This document shows, in pieces, positions 33,720 to 45,373 of a DNA stretch of 64,000 nucleotides; position 1 is the stretch's first letter, and the number at the start of each line of letters is the position of its first letter. The position numbers and the translations under genes were made by a program. The DNA comes from Bradyrhizobium erythrophlei (GTDB lineage Bacteria > Pseudomonadota > Alphaproteobacteria > Rhizobiales > Xanthobacteraceae), in contig FSRD01000001.1 in the NCBI GenBank assembly GCA_900129675.1, positions 3,027,501 through 3,091,500 of the forward strand, written 5' to 3'. Under the pieces are notes generated by a model, which saw nothing but the letters and a program-made list of their open reading frames with translations, had not been told where the DNA came from and did not search any database.

Positions 33720-34199
33720 GTGTCGAAGAATCTTGACGAGATCGACCTCAAAATCCTCGCCGAAATCCAGGCCGATGGCCGAATCACCAACGTCGAACTG
33801 GCCAAACGCGTCGGCATTTCGCCGCCGCCCTGCCTGCGCCGGGTGCGGACGCTGGAGGAGGAGGGCTACATCCTGGGTTACCGCGGGCTGCTCGACCCGC
33901 GCCGGCTCGGTTTCGACGTCACGGTGTTCGCCTCGGTGCACCTCTCCAGCCAGGCGGAAGCCGATCTCCGCGCCTTCGAGGAATTCGTGCGCGCCGAGCC
34001 GCTGGTGCGCGAATGCTGGATGCTGTCAGGGGAAGTGGATTTCATTCTGAAATGCGTGGCGCCGGACATGGCGACGTTCCAGGATTTCGTCACGCATCTG
34101 ACCGCGGCGCCGCATGTGCGCAATGTCCGGACATCGCTGGTGCTGCACAATTCGAAATATGAAGCCGCGGTGCCGCTCGATCTCAAGGTGGCTGGCTGA
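33720..34199 (+). CDS. Lrp/AsnC family transcriptional regulator
   Basis: 159 residues from a GTG at 33720. Helix-turn-helix: LDEIDLKILAEIQADGRITN, VELAKRVGISPPPCLRRVRTLEEEGYI. The C-terminal RAM (ligand) domain runs from VTVFASVHLSSQ to AAPHVRNVRTSLVLHNSKYE. Lrp-type proteins commonly repress their own gene; the TTGCGC palindromes upstream fit that. Likely senses an amino acid; the targets cannot be read here. Confidence 0.93.
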   Translation: MSKNLDEIDLKILAEIQADGRITNVELAKRVGISPPPCLRRVRTLEEEGYILGYRGLLDPRRLGFDVTVFASVHLSSQAEADLRAFEEFVRAEPLVRECWMLSGEVDFILKCVAPDMATFQDFVTHLTAAPHVRNVRTSLVLHNSKYEAAVPLDLKVAG

Positions 34200-34217
34200 G
34201 TCTTGGCTATCGCCCGC

Positions 34218-34338
34218 CGTCCTTGCGAGGAGCCAAGCGACCGAAGCAATCCATTCTTCCTTTCCGCGGATAGATGGATTGCTTCGCTGAGTTCAGCATC
34301 GGGCGCGCATTCGCGCGACCCGTTGGCTCGCAATGACG
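34218..34338. repeat. Dispersed repeat CGTCCTTGCGAGG...CTCGCAATGACG
   Basis: Same family as 9692-9812 (GAAGCAATCCA / TGGATTGCTTCG inner arms), between convergent genes. Confidence 0.8.
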
Positions 34339-34350
34339 AATAGAAAGGTC

Positions 34351-34755
34351 TCAGCTCTTCTTACGCATCTCGTCGACGCTGATCGGCCCAGGGCCCGAGG
34401 TCGCGATATAGAGACAGGCGAAGCAGAACAGGATCGCGGCGGTGCCGCCGTTGATCAGCGGCAACAACACCGGCTCGGCGGGATTCTTGAACATGTGCCC
34501 CAGGAAATAGGCGAACGCCATTTCGCCCGCCAGGATAAACGCAGAGATGCGCGTGAACAGGCCGATCATCAAAAGCGCGCCAAGCACGAGTTCGAGCCCG
34601 CCGGCCACCATGATCAAAGGGGGAGGATTTGCGAAGTAAGGCATTACGGGGAATTTGAAAATCTTTGCGACGCCGTACTGAAACAGCAATAGCCCGGTGA
34701 TGAAACGGAACAGGCTGAGCGCCGTCGGTTGCCACTTCGAGAACATTTGGTCCAT
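34351..34755 (-). CDS. DoxX family membrane protein
   Basis: 134 residues, four helices, from an ATG at 34755 preceded by AAGGGGGAAAATGAC. SLFRFITGLLLFQYGVAKIF is the DoxX N-terminal helix, then MVAGGLELVLGALLMIGLFTR and ISAFILAGEMAFAYFLGHMF. DoxX-like proteins occur with thiosulfate oxidation, redox stress or quinone systems; the role here is unknown. It ends in charged DEMRKKS. Confidence 0.88.
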   Translation of the reverse strand: MDQMFSKWQPTALSLFRFITGLLLFQYGVAKIFKFPVMPYFANPPPLIMVAGGLELVLGALLMIGLFTRISAFILAGEMAFAYFLGHMFKNPAEPVLLPLINGGTAAILFCFACLYIATSGPGPISVDEMRKKS

Positions 34756-35154
34756 GTCATTTTCCCCCTTGTTTGACACGATAATCTAGCACTACCGCGT
34801 TACACGGTCTTCGTCACCGGCGTGTGATATCAACACCTGTGAAATCAAATCATTCCGCACACGCACGGCCCGTTGCCGTTCCGCGCGATTGCAACGCAAC
34901 AAGATGCGCCCGTGCGGCGCTGTTTTTCACCCCCGGCGAAACCCAACACGCCACGCGCTCATGATGAGCCTCACGCAACACCTGCCAACAACGCCCGCGC
35001 CGGCAAACGATCGCAGCTGCTCATCGACGCAATCGTCTCACTTAGTTATAATGAATAATCATTATGAGATGCCATTTATTATGAATCCGGCCGTGCCTCC
35101 GCTCACAATCCTGTCAGAGCTGCGTGATCGGCGGTGCTCCGTCATGTGCAACAA
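34756..35154. other. Intergenic region, AT-rich palindrome
   Basis: About 400 bp between doxX and greA. A perfect inverted repeat ATAATGA-ATAA-TCATTAT at 35048-35065 lies in an unusually AT-rich patch. No gene is convincing. Confidence 0.4.
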
Positions 35155-35183
35155 AAAAAGCCGCGTGCAAGACGCGGCTTTTT
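35155..35183 (-). terminator. greA terminator (bidirectional form)
   Basis: AAAAAGCCGCGT, 5-nt loop, ACGCGGCTTTTT: a perfect 12-bp stem with T tracts in either direction, 22 bp past the greA stop. Confidence 0.92.
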
Positions 35184-35205
35184 CGAACAGGTAACCCGCG
35201 AGTAA

Positions 35206-35682
35206 CTAGCGCCACTCGATCTTGGTGATCTCGTAGGCCTTGGCGCCGCCGGGGGCCACGACTTCCACGGTTGCGCCCTTCTTCTTGCCGATCAGGGCGC
35301 GGGCCAGCGGCGAGGTGATGGAGATGCGGCCCTTCTTGGCGTCGGCCTCGGGCTCGCCGACGATCTGCCACACCGCCTTCTTCTCGGTGTCCTCGTCGAC
35401 CAGCGTGACGGTGGCGCCGAATTTCACGGTGTCGCCGGAGAGTTTCGAGATGTCGATGATGTCGGCGCGCGCGAGCTTGTCTTCCAGCTCGGCGATGCGG
35501 CCTTCATTGTGCGACTGCTCCTCCTTGGCGGCGTGATATTCCGCGTTCTCCGAGAGGTCGCCATGCGAGCGCGCCTCGGCGATATGCTCGATGATGCGCG
35601 GACGGTCCTCCGACTGGCGCTTCTTCAACTCGACCTCAAGGGCGGCGTAGCCGCCAGCGGTCATCGGAACCTTTTCCATCAT
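35206..35682 (-). CDS. greA: Transcription elongation factor GreA
   Basis: 158 residues. The N-terminal coiled coil ([40 protein letters not shown]) carries the acidic tip D-L-S-E-N that enters the RNA polymerase secondary channel and stimulates cleavage of backtracked RNA; the C-terminal domain is FKBP-like ([18 protein letters not shown]). Two adjacent Met codons leave the start at 35682 or 35679. carB is upstream on the same strand, 212 bp away, an order I recall in related genomes. Complete. Confidence 0.96.
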   Translation of the reverse strand: MMEKVPMTAGGYAALEVELKKRQSEDRPRIIEHIAEARSHGDLSENAEYHAAKEEQSHNEGRIAELEDKLARADIIDISKLSGDTVKFGATVTLVDEDTEKKAVWQIVGEPEADAKKGRISITSPLARALIGKKKGATVEVVAPGGAKAYEITKIEWR

Positions 35683-35894
35683 ATCTTCTGTCCTTCGGCC
35701 GTGCGAACCGCGACGCGGCGCGCACGAGACGTTTCTTGATTCGTCAGATTCGGCCTGGATGGCCCGGAATGCGAGCCCGCCAGCCTATTAAATTACGGCC
35801 CCGTAAAGGGCCGATACAACATCCATTCGCGCGGTGAGTTCCAGCCATACGGCTTTATTGCCAATCGTTTAGCGGGCATTTCCGCCGCTTACGA

Positions 35895-39224
<3,330 letters not shown>

Positions 39225-39248
39225 CAGCTCTCACGGACTGGAATTTGG

Positions 39249-39283
39249 GCACAAAAAAAGGGCGCGCTGTCGCGCGTCCCTTG
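39249..39283 (-). terminator. Hairpin with T tract in the carB leader
   Basis: Minus strand: AAGGGACGCGCGACAGCGCG, then CCC and seven T residues, ending about 27 nt before the carB start. It may end the upstream tRNA-like transcript or act as an attenuator for carB. Confidence 0.5.
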
Positions 39284-39530
39284 AGCCATAGCGGGAGGTT
39301 ACCCTCGCGCGCGGGGTGGTCTTTAGACCAGATTCCGCACCCGCGAAAGGCCCAAAAAGGCCCCATCAACCGGCAAATTCAGGGATTTTACGCTCGGTCC
39401 GCCGTCGCGCAGGGCGCTTCGGCGCGGCCCCAGTCCGTCTACGCTTTCGCTTCGCTCCAGCTACGCCGGACACGCTTTGCCCCGCCCGTCTCGCGTGGCT
39501 GCGCCACGCGTAGCCCGTCAGGCCGAAGCG

Positions 39531-39608
39531 TGGAGGCCCGGCCTGGATTTGAACCAGGATATAGAGCGATGCACCGCTCTCGCGTGGGAAGCTTTCCGCC
39601 ACCGGGCC
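39531..39608 (-). tRNA. tRNA-like gene, Cys-type but non-canonical
   Basis: Minus strand. Perfect acceptor stem GGCCCGG/CCGGGCC, discriminator T, encoded CCA, T8, and a perfect T arm CCTGG-TTCAAAT-CCAGG. The anticodon arm is AGAGC, 8-nt loop GGTGCATC, GCTCT, so U33-G-C-A would read Cys codons, and U73 is the Cys identity base. Oddities: an 8-nt (not 7-nt) anticodon loop, a D stem of three pairs, and a D loop without the invariant GG. It could be a divergent working tRNA, a pseudo-tRNA or a tRNA-shaped regulatory RNA. The rest of 39284-39692 shows no gene. Confidence 0.5.
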
Positions 39609-39692
39609 GCGGCGATCATCGCCGATCGCGCCAGGGTGAGCCATGCTTGCCCTTCATTAACCCTAATCGGCCCGATCCTGACCCGGTTGATT

Positions 39693-40406
39693 CTAAGTAA
39701 CTTGGGGACGGTCGAAGGCGTGCCGCGCCACAAACGTCATCCGCCACGGATTGTGCCCGATATTGACGTGGGCGCGCGAGGCGGTGAAACCGGCGGCGGC
39801 GAGTTTTTGGATCATCTCGCTTTCGCCGTAGCGCTGCAGGCCGACCCGCGTGCGCAATTGCCGATAGTCGGACAGGGCCGTGCTGGCCAGGCCGTAAAGC
39901 GCGTCTTTCAGGAAGCCGTGGGTGGCCGCGAATTTCAGCAGCGCCAGCACGTCCCTGAACATGCCGACCTCGGGCCGCAGGATATCGCCGAGCACCAGCC
40001 GTCCGGAGGGTCTTAACAGCCGCCGGATCACGGCAAGTGCGGAATCCAGCTCAGCCGAGGTCATGTACTGGGCGACCGAATTCATGATGGCGAGATCGAC
40101 CGACTTCTCGTCCATCTTCCGAAGATCATCCAGCGAGCGGACGCGGATCTTGGCGTTCGGCGCAAAGCGCGCGATCAGCCGGCCGCGGACTCCTGGTGCG
40201 GGCTCGGCGAGATAAAGCTTGCCGCAGGCCTCCGCCACCTTGGCCGCGGACAGGGCCTCGCCGCAGGCATAGTCCAGTACCACCGCATCGGGCGAGGAGA
40301 TGTAGCCGATGATATCCCTGGCGATGAGCTGGAAATGCAGGTCGCGATGCAGCTTGCTCGCATAAATCGTATGCGTGGAATCGTAATAGTCGATCCAATC
40401 ATCCAT
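39693..40406 (-). CDS. Class I SAM-dependent methyltransferase
   Basis: 237 residues. AVVLDYACGEALSAAKVAE is SAM motif I, KLYLAEPAPG motif II, and VDLAIMNSVAQYMT with LLRPSGRLVLGDILRP the post-motif strands. An opening of about 20 residues (DDWIDYYDSTHTIYASKLH) and a C-terminal segment (FTASRAHVNIGHNPWRMTFVARH) surround the core; the NPWRMTF ending recalls methyltransferases acting on lipids or polyketides, but the substrate is unknown. It converges on nothing and is divergent from dps. Confidence 0.8.
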   Translation of the reverse strand: MDDWIDYYDSTHTIYASKLHRDLHFQLIARDIIGYISSPDAVVLDYACGEALSAAKVAEACGKLYLAEPAPGVRGRLIARFAPNAKIRVRSLDDLRKMDEKSVDLAIMNSVAQYMTSAELDSALAVIRRLLRPSGRLVLGDILRPEVGMFRDVLALLKFAATHGFLKDALYGLASTALSDYRQLRTRVGLQRYGESEMIQKLAAAGFTASRAHVNIGHNPWRMTFVARHAFDRPQVT

Positions 40407-40531
40407 GCGTGCTGCGTCCGGCGAATCTGGGGTTCCGGCGGCAGGAACCGGCGGGTCAGTGATGCGTTAGGTGGTTCGGCGGTCAATGTCCAATACCGCC
40501 GATGTCCGGTTTCCTAACAGGAAGGTCCAAC

Positions 40532-41071
40532 GTGAGCAAAGCCAAGCCCGACAACAAGTCCGACAAAGTGTCCCCCGACCTCGATACGCCGAGCGACCTG
40601 CCGCAGGCGGCGGTCGACAAGATTTCGGCGTCGCTCAACACGCTGCTGGCCGATGCCTTCGCGCTTTACCTCAAGACCAAGAATTTCCACTGGCACGTCA
40701 GCGGCCGGCATTTCCGCGACTATCATCTGATGCTGGATGAGCAGTCGGACGCGATTTTCGCCACCACCGACCAGCTCGCCGAACGCGTCCGCAAGCTCGG
40801 CGGCACTACGTTGCGCTCGATCGGGCAGGTCGCCAAGCTGCAGACCATCCAGGACAATAACGAGGCCTATGTCCCGCCGCGCGATATGCTGCGCGAACTG
40901 ATGGAAGACAACAAGCACGTCGCTGCCGCCATGCGAAAGGCCCACAAGCTCGCGGATGACCACGAAGATTCCGGCACCGCCGGTCTGCTCGAAACCTTCA
41001 TCGACGAGACCGAGCGCCGCACCTGGTTCCTGTTCGAAGCCAGCCGTCAGGAAGGCAGCAACGCGGCGTAG
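40532..41071 (+). CDS. Dps family ferritin-like DNA-protection protein
   Basis: 179 residues from a GTG at 40532, chosen because AGGAAGG lies seven bases before it; an ATG at 40502 would add ten residues. KTKNFHWHVSGRHFRDYHLMLDEQ and the following DAIFATTDQLAERVRKLGG carry the ferroxidase ligands (H-W-H, D, E) at the dimer interface. The basic, Lys-rich start (SKAKPDNKSDK) may bind DNA. Stores iron and removes hydrogen peroxide. Complete. Confidence 0.9.
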   Translation: MSKAKPDNKSDKVSPDLDTPSDLPQAAVDKISASLNTLLADAFALYLKTKNFHWHVSGRHFRDYHLMLDEQSDAIFATTDQLAERVRKLGGTTLRSIGQVAKLQTIQDNNEAYVPPRDMLRELMEDNKHVAAAMRKAHKLADDHEDSGTAGLLETFIDETERRTWFLFEASRQEGSNAA

Positions 41072-41086
41072 GCCGCATCTGCTGCA

Positions 41087-41539
41087 CTATTCGTAGGATG
41101 GCGCCGCAAGCGCCGGCTGCCAGTTCGCGAACGCGCGCGCGATCGCCATGCCGGCGAACATCGCGATCACGAACAGGATGGATGCGGACGTGCCGTAGCC
41201 GAGGGCTACGAAGGCAGGGCCGGGACAGAGGCCCGCCAGTCCCCAGCCGATTCCGAAAATCGCAGGTCCCGAGACGATGCGGGAATCGATGTCGCTGCGG
41301 ACCGGCAGGTGAAACGCTTCGGCAAAGACCGGCCGCGGCCGCTTCAGCACCAGGCGGAAGCCGACGAACGCGGTAGCCACCGCACCCATCATCACGAACG
41401 CCAGGCTCGGATCCCACGCGCTGGTGCGAATGGCCGCGAGGTCGAGAAAGTTCAGCACCTTGGCCGGATTGGACATGCCTGAAATCACGAGCCCGAGGCC
41501 GAAGATCAGACCGATCGCAAACTGGATCAAAATCGACAT
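41087..41539 (-). CDS. YeeE/YedE family membrane protein (second half)
   Basis: 150 residues, about four helices: ILIQFAIGLIFGLGLVISGM (with SNPAKVLNFLDL), FVMMGAVATAFVGFRLVL, IFGIGWGLAGLCPGPAFVAL (with the conserved GLCPGPA) and ILFVIAMFAGMAIARAF. Pairs with the gene at 41548, 8 bp away, as in the PmpA/PmpB half-size arrangement; full-length YeeE/YedE (TsuA) proteins import thiosulfate. The pair together makes one full-size carrier, an inference from family structure. No sulfur-oxidation genes adjoin. Confidence 0.85.
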   Translation of the reverse strand: MSILIQFAIGLIFGLGLVISGMSNPAKVLNFLDLAAIRTSAWDPSLAFVMMGAVATAFVGFRLVLKRPRPVFAEAFHLPVRSDIDSRIVSGPAIFGIGWGLAGLCPGPAFVALGYGTSASILFVIAMFAGMAIARAFANWQPALAAPSYE

Positions 41540-41547
41540 GACCAACC

Positions 41548-41973
41548 TCACAGCAGATGGCGGACGACAAAAGTCGTGGCAAATCCCGTGGCCATGAAAA
41601 CCATGGTGGCGACCAGCGAGCGAATGGACAGGCGGGAGATGCCGCAGACGCCATGCCCGGAGGTGCAGCCATTGCCCCACACCGAGCCGAAGCCAACCAG
41701 CAGACCCGCGATCATCAGAACAAGGCCGCCGGTCTGGATCGATTGCGCCGGAAATTGTCCGGTTGCGAGCAGGAAGATGGAAGGCACCGCAACCAGCCCG
41801 GCCAGGAACGCCAGCCTTCCGGCCAGTTCGCGGTCGACGAACGGCGGCACCAGGCGTGCGGCAATGCCGCTGACGCCGGCAATCCGCCCGCTGAAGGCCA
41901 TCAGCATCACGGCGGCGAGCCCGATCAGGGCGCCGCCGGCCAGCGAGGCGATCGGTGTAAAGGTCGTCGTCAT
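41548..41973 (-). CDS. YeeE/YedE family membrane protein (first half)
   Basis: 141 residues. LAGGALIGLAAVMLMAFSGRIAGVSGIAARL opens the protein, and GFGSVWGNGCTSGHGVCGISRLS contains the two conserved Cys of sulfur-carrying YeeE/YedE proteins. It is followed on the same strand by the GLCPGPA half. Likely transports thiosulfate or another reduced sulfur species. It is preceded by the cupin gene on the same strand, only 30 bp away, so the three may form one operon. Confidence 0.87.
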   Translation of the reverse strand: MTTTFTPIASLAGGALIGLAAVMLMAFSGRIAGVSGIAARLVPPFVDRELAGRLAFLAGLVAVPSIFLLATGQFPAQSIQTGGLVLMIAGLLVGFGSVWGNGCTSGHGVCGISRLSIRSLVATMVFMATGFATTFVVRHLL

Positions 41974-42003
41974 GTCTCACTCCAGTGGTGCCGCTACGAA
42001 GGT

Positions 42004-42531
42004 TCAGCCGGGCTTCCATCGTTTCACCAGCGGTCCGTCTTCTCCTCGTACCGGATCGGTCTTCGGCAATTTCACTTGCGGAATTGTCTTCAGCGCCTTG
42101 GCGTGATTTTCCGGCGTCGGCCGCGTGATCTGCATGGCGGGTCCGGGCGGATAGGCGCCGACCACGCAAAAATCAGCGCTGGCGGAGATGCATTGATGCC
42201 CGGTGCCCGCGGGCAGGATGGCGACGTCGCCGGCTGATATTTCCAATTCTTTGCCGCGGTCGCCGCCGAAGCGCACGCGCGCACGGCCTCGCGCCACACC
42301 AAGCGCTTCATGCACGGTCGCATGATAGTGCAGATAGTCGTAGACGCCGTTGCGCCACATCGCGCCCCAGCCATTGGCGCCGAACAATCCCTCGATGGTT
42401 TTTTCGGGATGATCGTTGGCGACGTCGACCGCGCCCTTGTAGACCAGGAACGGCATCGGATTGTTGGGAACAAGGCCGTCGTCGGCGAAGACGAAGCTGA
42501 GCGGTTCGATATCGGCGCTGACGATGGACAT
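42004..42531 (-). CDS. Cupin protein, YjlB-like
   Basis: 175 residues. Cupin metal-site motifs: YDYLHYHATVHEALGVARGRARVRFGG (H-x-H...E) and DVAILPAGTGHQCI. The pattern MPFLVYKGAV...DHPEKTIEGLFGANGWGAMW is typical of the B. subtilis YjlB family, for which no reaction is established. The start at 42531 (MSIVSADIEP) follows GGAGAAAACCC; a longer frame adds 35 doubtful residues. Upstream of the YeeE/YedE pair on the same strand. Confidence 0.82.
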   Translation of the reverse strand: MSIVSADIEPLSFVFADDGLVPNNPMPFLVYKGAVDVANDHPEKTIEGLFGANGWGAMWRNGVYDYLHYHATVHEALGVARGRARVRFGGDRGKELEISAGDVAILPAGTGHQCISASADFCVVGAYPPGPAMQITRPTPENHAKALKTIPQVKLPKTDPVRGEDGPLVKRWKPG

Positions 42532-42547
42532 GGGTTTTCTCCAAAAT

Positions 42548-42642
42548 CGTAGGGTGGGCAAAGGCGCTCTTTGCGCCGTGCCCACCAACAAAACCAGGTA
42601 CGTAGAAAGATGGTGGGCACGCTCGCGCTTGCCCACCCTACG
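42548..42642. repeat. Long inverted repeat CGTAGGGTGGGC...GCCCACCCTACG
   Basis: Outer arms at 42548-42559 and 42631-42642; a nested pair GTGCCCACCA / TGGTGGGCAC lies at 42579-42588 and 42610-42619. A folded RNA from either strand is possible. A known kind of Bradyrhizobium intergenic repeat, here between the enolase-family gene and the cupin gene. Confidence 0.75.
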
Positions 42643-42645
42643 AAG

Positions 42646-43746
42646 CTAGATTTTGAACTTGAGCACTTCGTCCTTGAACTTTAGCCCGTGTCCGGGCCGC
42701 TCCGGCGCGGTGATCATACCATTGGCAATTTCGGGCGGATCGACCCAGAGGTCGTCGATCAGCCCCATGTTCTCGCACCAGATGCCGTTCGGGATCGAGG
42801 CCAGCAGGTGCACGTTGAGTTCTGGAAACAGATGCGGCGCGATGGTGATGCCCCAGGTATCTGCAAGTGCTGCGATCTTGCGCAGATCCGTCATGCCGCC
42901 GCGCATCGGGTCGGGCTGCAGGATCGGCAGGCAGGGATTGATGAAGAACGGCCGCAGGTCGTAGCGCGTGAAATGGGTCTCGCCGCCGACGACGCGCAAA
43001 TCGAGCGCCGCGGCGATGCGCTGGTAGCCGGCGAAATCATCGGCCGGCACCGGCTCCTCCAGCCAGTAGATGTCATACTGTTCGAACTTGCGTCCCATCT
43101 CGATCGCGACGTCGGCGCTCCAGCCCATATTGACGTCGATCATGATGTCGATGTCCGGCCCGAGCGCCTCGCGCATGCGGCGCACATTGTCGAGGTCCTG
43201 CGCGGGCGTATGGACATGCGCGACCTGCATCTTGATCGCCTTGTAGCCGTGCTTCACGAAATGCAGCGCCTTATCGATCATCCCGTCGCCGCCGGCGCCG
43301 CGGAAGCAGCCGGAGCCATAGATCGGGATTTGCGAGCGATAATGCCCCCACAGCCGGTGCAGCGGCAGCCCGGCGCGTTTTCCAACTGCATCCCACAGCG
43401 CGATGTCGATCGCCGACATCGCCATCGCGGCGATGCCGCCGCGGCCATAGGTCATCGTCGCCGTCCACAGATCGCGCCAGATCGCCTCGATCGCGGTGGC
43501 GTCCTTGCCCTTCACGCGCGGGATGATGCACTCGTCGAGACAGGCCGCGATCGACGTCATGCCGGGGCGGAACACGAACAGATAACCCATGCCGGTGATG
43601 CCACCTGATGTCTCGACCTCGCAAATGAGAATGTCGCGCGTCGCGCCCAGCGCATGGCCCTTGATCCAGGGGTCGTCGGCCCAGGGCAGGCGCAACATCG
43701 TCACGCGCACGTCGCGAATCGTCATATCGGGGTTGGCGGAAGTCAT
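42646..43746 (-). CDS. Enolase superfamily enzyme (mandelate racemase/muconate lactonizing group)
   Basis: 366 residues. Capping domain at the N-terminus (RDVRVTMLRLPW), then the barrel: YKAIKMQVAHV on strand 2, metal ligands IDVNMGW (D), YWLEEP (E) and VVGGETHFTR (E), and catalytic His in ITIAPHLFPE. In the KxK pair of this group the second Lys reads Gln (K-M-Q). It probably dehydrates or racemises a sugar acid or similar carboxylate; not further assigned. The start at 43746 leaves a short N-terminus; the frame beyond it is unlikely coding. Confidence 0.85.
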   Translation of the reverse strand: MTSANPDMTIRDVRVTMLRLPWADDPWIKGHALGATRDILICEVETSGGITGMGYLFVFRPGMTSIAACLDECIIPRVKGKDATAIEAIWRDLWTATMTYGRGGIAAMAMSAIDIALWDAVGKRAGLPLHRLWGHYRSQIPIYGSGCFRGAGGDGMIDKALHFVKHGYKAIKMQVAHVHTPAQDLDNVRRMREALGPDIDIMIDVNMGWSADVAIEMGRKFEQYDIYWLEEPVPADDFAGYQRIAAALDLRVVGGETHFTRYDLRPFFINPCLPILQPDPMRGGMTDLRKIAALADTWGITIAPHLFPELNVHLLASIPNGIWCENMGLIDDLWVDPPEIANGMITAPERPGHGLKFKDEVLKFKI

Positions 43747-43871
43747 CGGGCGTTTCCTTTCTTGGCCAGGATCATGTTCGCCTGATCTCGGGCTGGGAAA
43801 GTCAACCACAGATGGCCGGCGCTAATCCAGCGCCGTCCGTCATGCCACCAATGCGGGTCGCCCGGATGGTC

Positions 43872-43985
43872 CTATTGGCCTTTTGGAATCTCGAAAACCA
43901 GGCAGGTCGTGGTGGCGTGCGCCAATCGGCGACCGTTGGCGTCGGTGATGCGCGCTTCCGCGGTGGCGGCGGGGCGGATTGCTTC
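43872..43985 (-). pseudogene. 3' remnant of a hotdog-fold thioesterase
   Basis: On the minus strand the last 38 or so codons read AATAEARITDANGRRLAHAT then TTCLVFEIPKGQ and a TAG stop, matching the last two strands of PaaI-type thioesterases. The upstream sequence is replaced by a fragment of the GCAATGACG repeat (43977-44011) and then carA. No start or hotdog helix remains, so the gene is truncated. Cause (recombination at the repeat) is inferred. Confidence 0.6.
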
Positions 43986-44021
43986 GGTCGCTTCGCTCCT
44001 CGCAATGACGGTGAGCGCGTT

Positions 44022-45212
44022 TTACGCCCGCTTGTTGGCGCGCATCAGATCGGCGAACCGCTTGAACAGGTAATGCGAGTCGCGCGGGCCGGGCGAGGCC
44101 TCGGGGTGATACTGCACCGAGAACACCGGCTTGCCGTCGAGCTGGATGCCACAATTGGAACCGTCGAACAGCGAGATGTGGGTCTGCGTCGCGCCTTTCG
44201 GCAGCGTCGCCTGATCCACCGCAAAACCGTGGTTCATCGAGGTGATCTCGACCTTGCCGGTGGTCTCGTCCTTGACCGGATGATTGGCGCCGTGGTGGCC
44301 TTGATGCATCTTCCTGGTCTTGGCGCCGACGGCGAGGCCGAGCATCTGATGCCCCAGACAAATGCCAAAGGTCGGAGTGCCCGACTCGATCACCTTCTGG
44401 ATCACAGGCACCGCATATTTGCCGGTCTCGGCGGGATCGCCGGGGCCGTTACTCAAGAAAACGCCGTCCGGCTGCATCGCCAGAATGTCTTCAGCCGAGG
44501 TCGTCGCCGGCACCACGGTGATCTTGCAGCCTTCGCCTGCGAGCAGCCGCAGGATGTTGCGCTTGATGCCGTAGTCGATCGCAACCACGTTGAACTCGGG
44601 GGCGGTCTGGCGGCCAAAACCCTTTTCCCAGCTCCAGGGGGTCTCATCCCAGGTGAAGCGCTGGGCGGACGTCACCATCGGCACGAGGTCCATGCCCTCG
44701 AGGCCCGGCCATTCGCGCGCTTCTTCCTTCAGGCCATGCAGGTCGAACTGGCCGTCCTTGGCATGGGCGATCACGCCGTTCGGCATGCCCTTTGAGCGGA
44801 TCAGCGCGGTCAGCGCGCGGGTGTCGATGCCGGAAAGCCCGATGATGCCGCGCGCCCTCAGCCATGCATCGAGATGTTTGGTGGCGCGGTAGTTGGAGGG
44901 ATCTGATATCGCGGAGCGCAGGATCACGCCGCGCGCGCCCGGCGTCGCCGCCATGTTCACCGTCTCGATGTCCTCGTCGTTGGTGCCGACGTTGCCGATA
45001 TGCGGGAAGGTGAAGGTGATGAGCTGCCCGGCATAGGAGGGATCGGTGAGAATCTCCTCATATCCGGTCATCGCGGTGTTGAAGCAGACCTCGCCGACGG
45101 CCTGGCCTTCCGCGCCGAGGCCGAAGCCTTCCAGCACGGTGCCATCGGCAAGCACGAGCAGCGCGGTCGGTTTTTGGTCCGGCCAGGCCAAGCTGTTTTC
45201 AGGGATTGTCAT
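44022..45212 (-). CDS. carA: Carbamoyl-phosphate synthase small subunit
   Basis: 396 residues; the glutaminase partner of CarB. N-terminal domain: LEGFGLGAEGQAVGEVCFNT and YEEILTDPSYAGQ. Class I amidotransferase domain: VVAIDYGIKRNILRLL, SNGPGDP, nucleophile Cys in FGICLGHQML, and His-x-Glu in VQYHPEASPGP. The start at 45212 (MTIPENSLAW) follows CAGGATGTG weakly; longer frames are unlikely. Separated from carB by about 4.8 kb of other genes. Divergent from the alpha/beta hydrolase gene. Confidence 0.96.
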   Translation of the reverse strand: MTIPENSLAWPDQKPTALLVLADGTVLEGFGLGAEGQAVGEVCFNTAMTGYEEILTDPSYAGQLITFTFPHIGNVGTNDEDIETVNMAATPGARGVILRSAISDPSNYRATKHLDAWLRARGIIGLSGIDTRALTALIRSKGMPNGVIAHAKDGQFDLHGLKEEAREWPGLEGMDLVPMVTSAQRFTWDETPWSWEKGFGRQTAPEFNVVAIDYGIKRNILRLLAGEGCKITVVPATTSAEDILAMQPDGVFLSNGPGDPAETGKYAVPVIQKVIESGTPTFGICLGHQMLGLAVGAKTRKMHQGHHGANHPVKDETTGKVEITSMNHGFAVDQATLPKGATQTHISLFDGSNCGIQLDGKPVFSVQYHPEASPGPRDSHYLFKRFADLMRANKRA

Positions 45213-45289
45213 GAGCGCATTACATAGTCGCCACATCCTGCCGCGTGAAGCCCAAAACGACGCGGATTCACACGCGTTTCCCGCCAAAT

Positions 45290-45317
45290 TTGACAGGTGG
45301 TGCCGGGGTCTTAATCT
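45290..45317 (+). promoter_or_regulatory. Possible sigma-70-type promoter
   Basis: TTGACA at 45290-45295, 16-bp spacer, TAATCT at 45312-45317, 57 bp before the hydrolase start. Confidence 0.35.
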
Positions 45318-45373
45318 GGGGTTCCATCTTGGGGGCCGATTTCCGCCCAAAACCCGCCAATCCGGAGCCGCGC

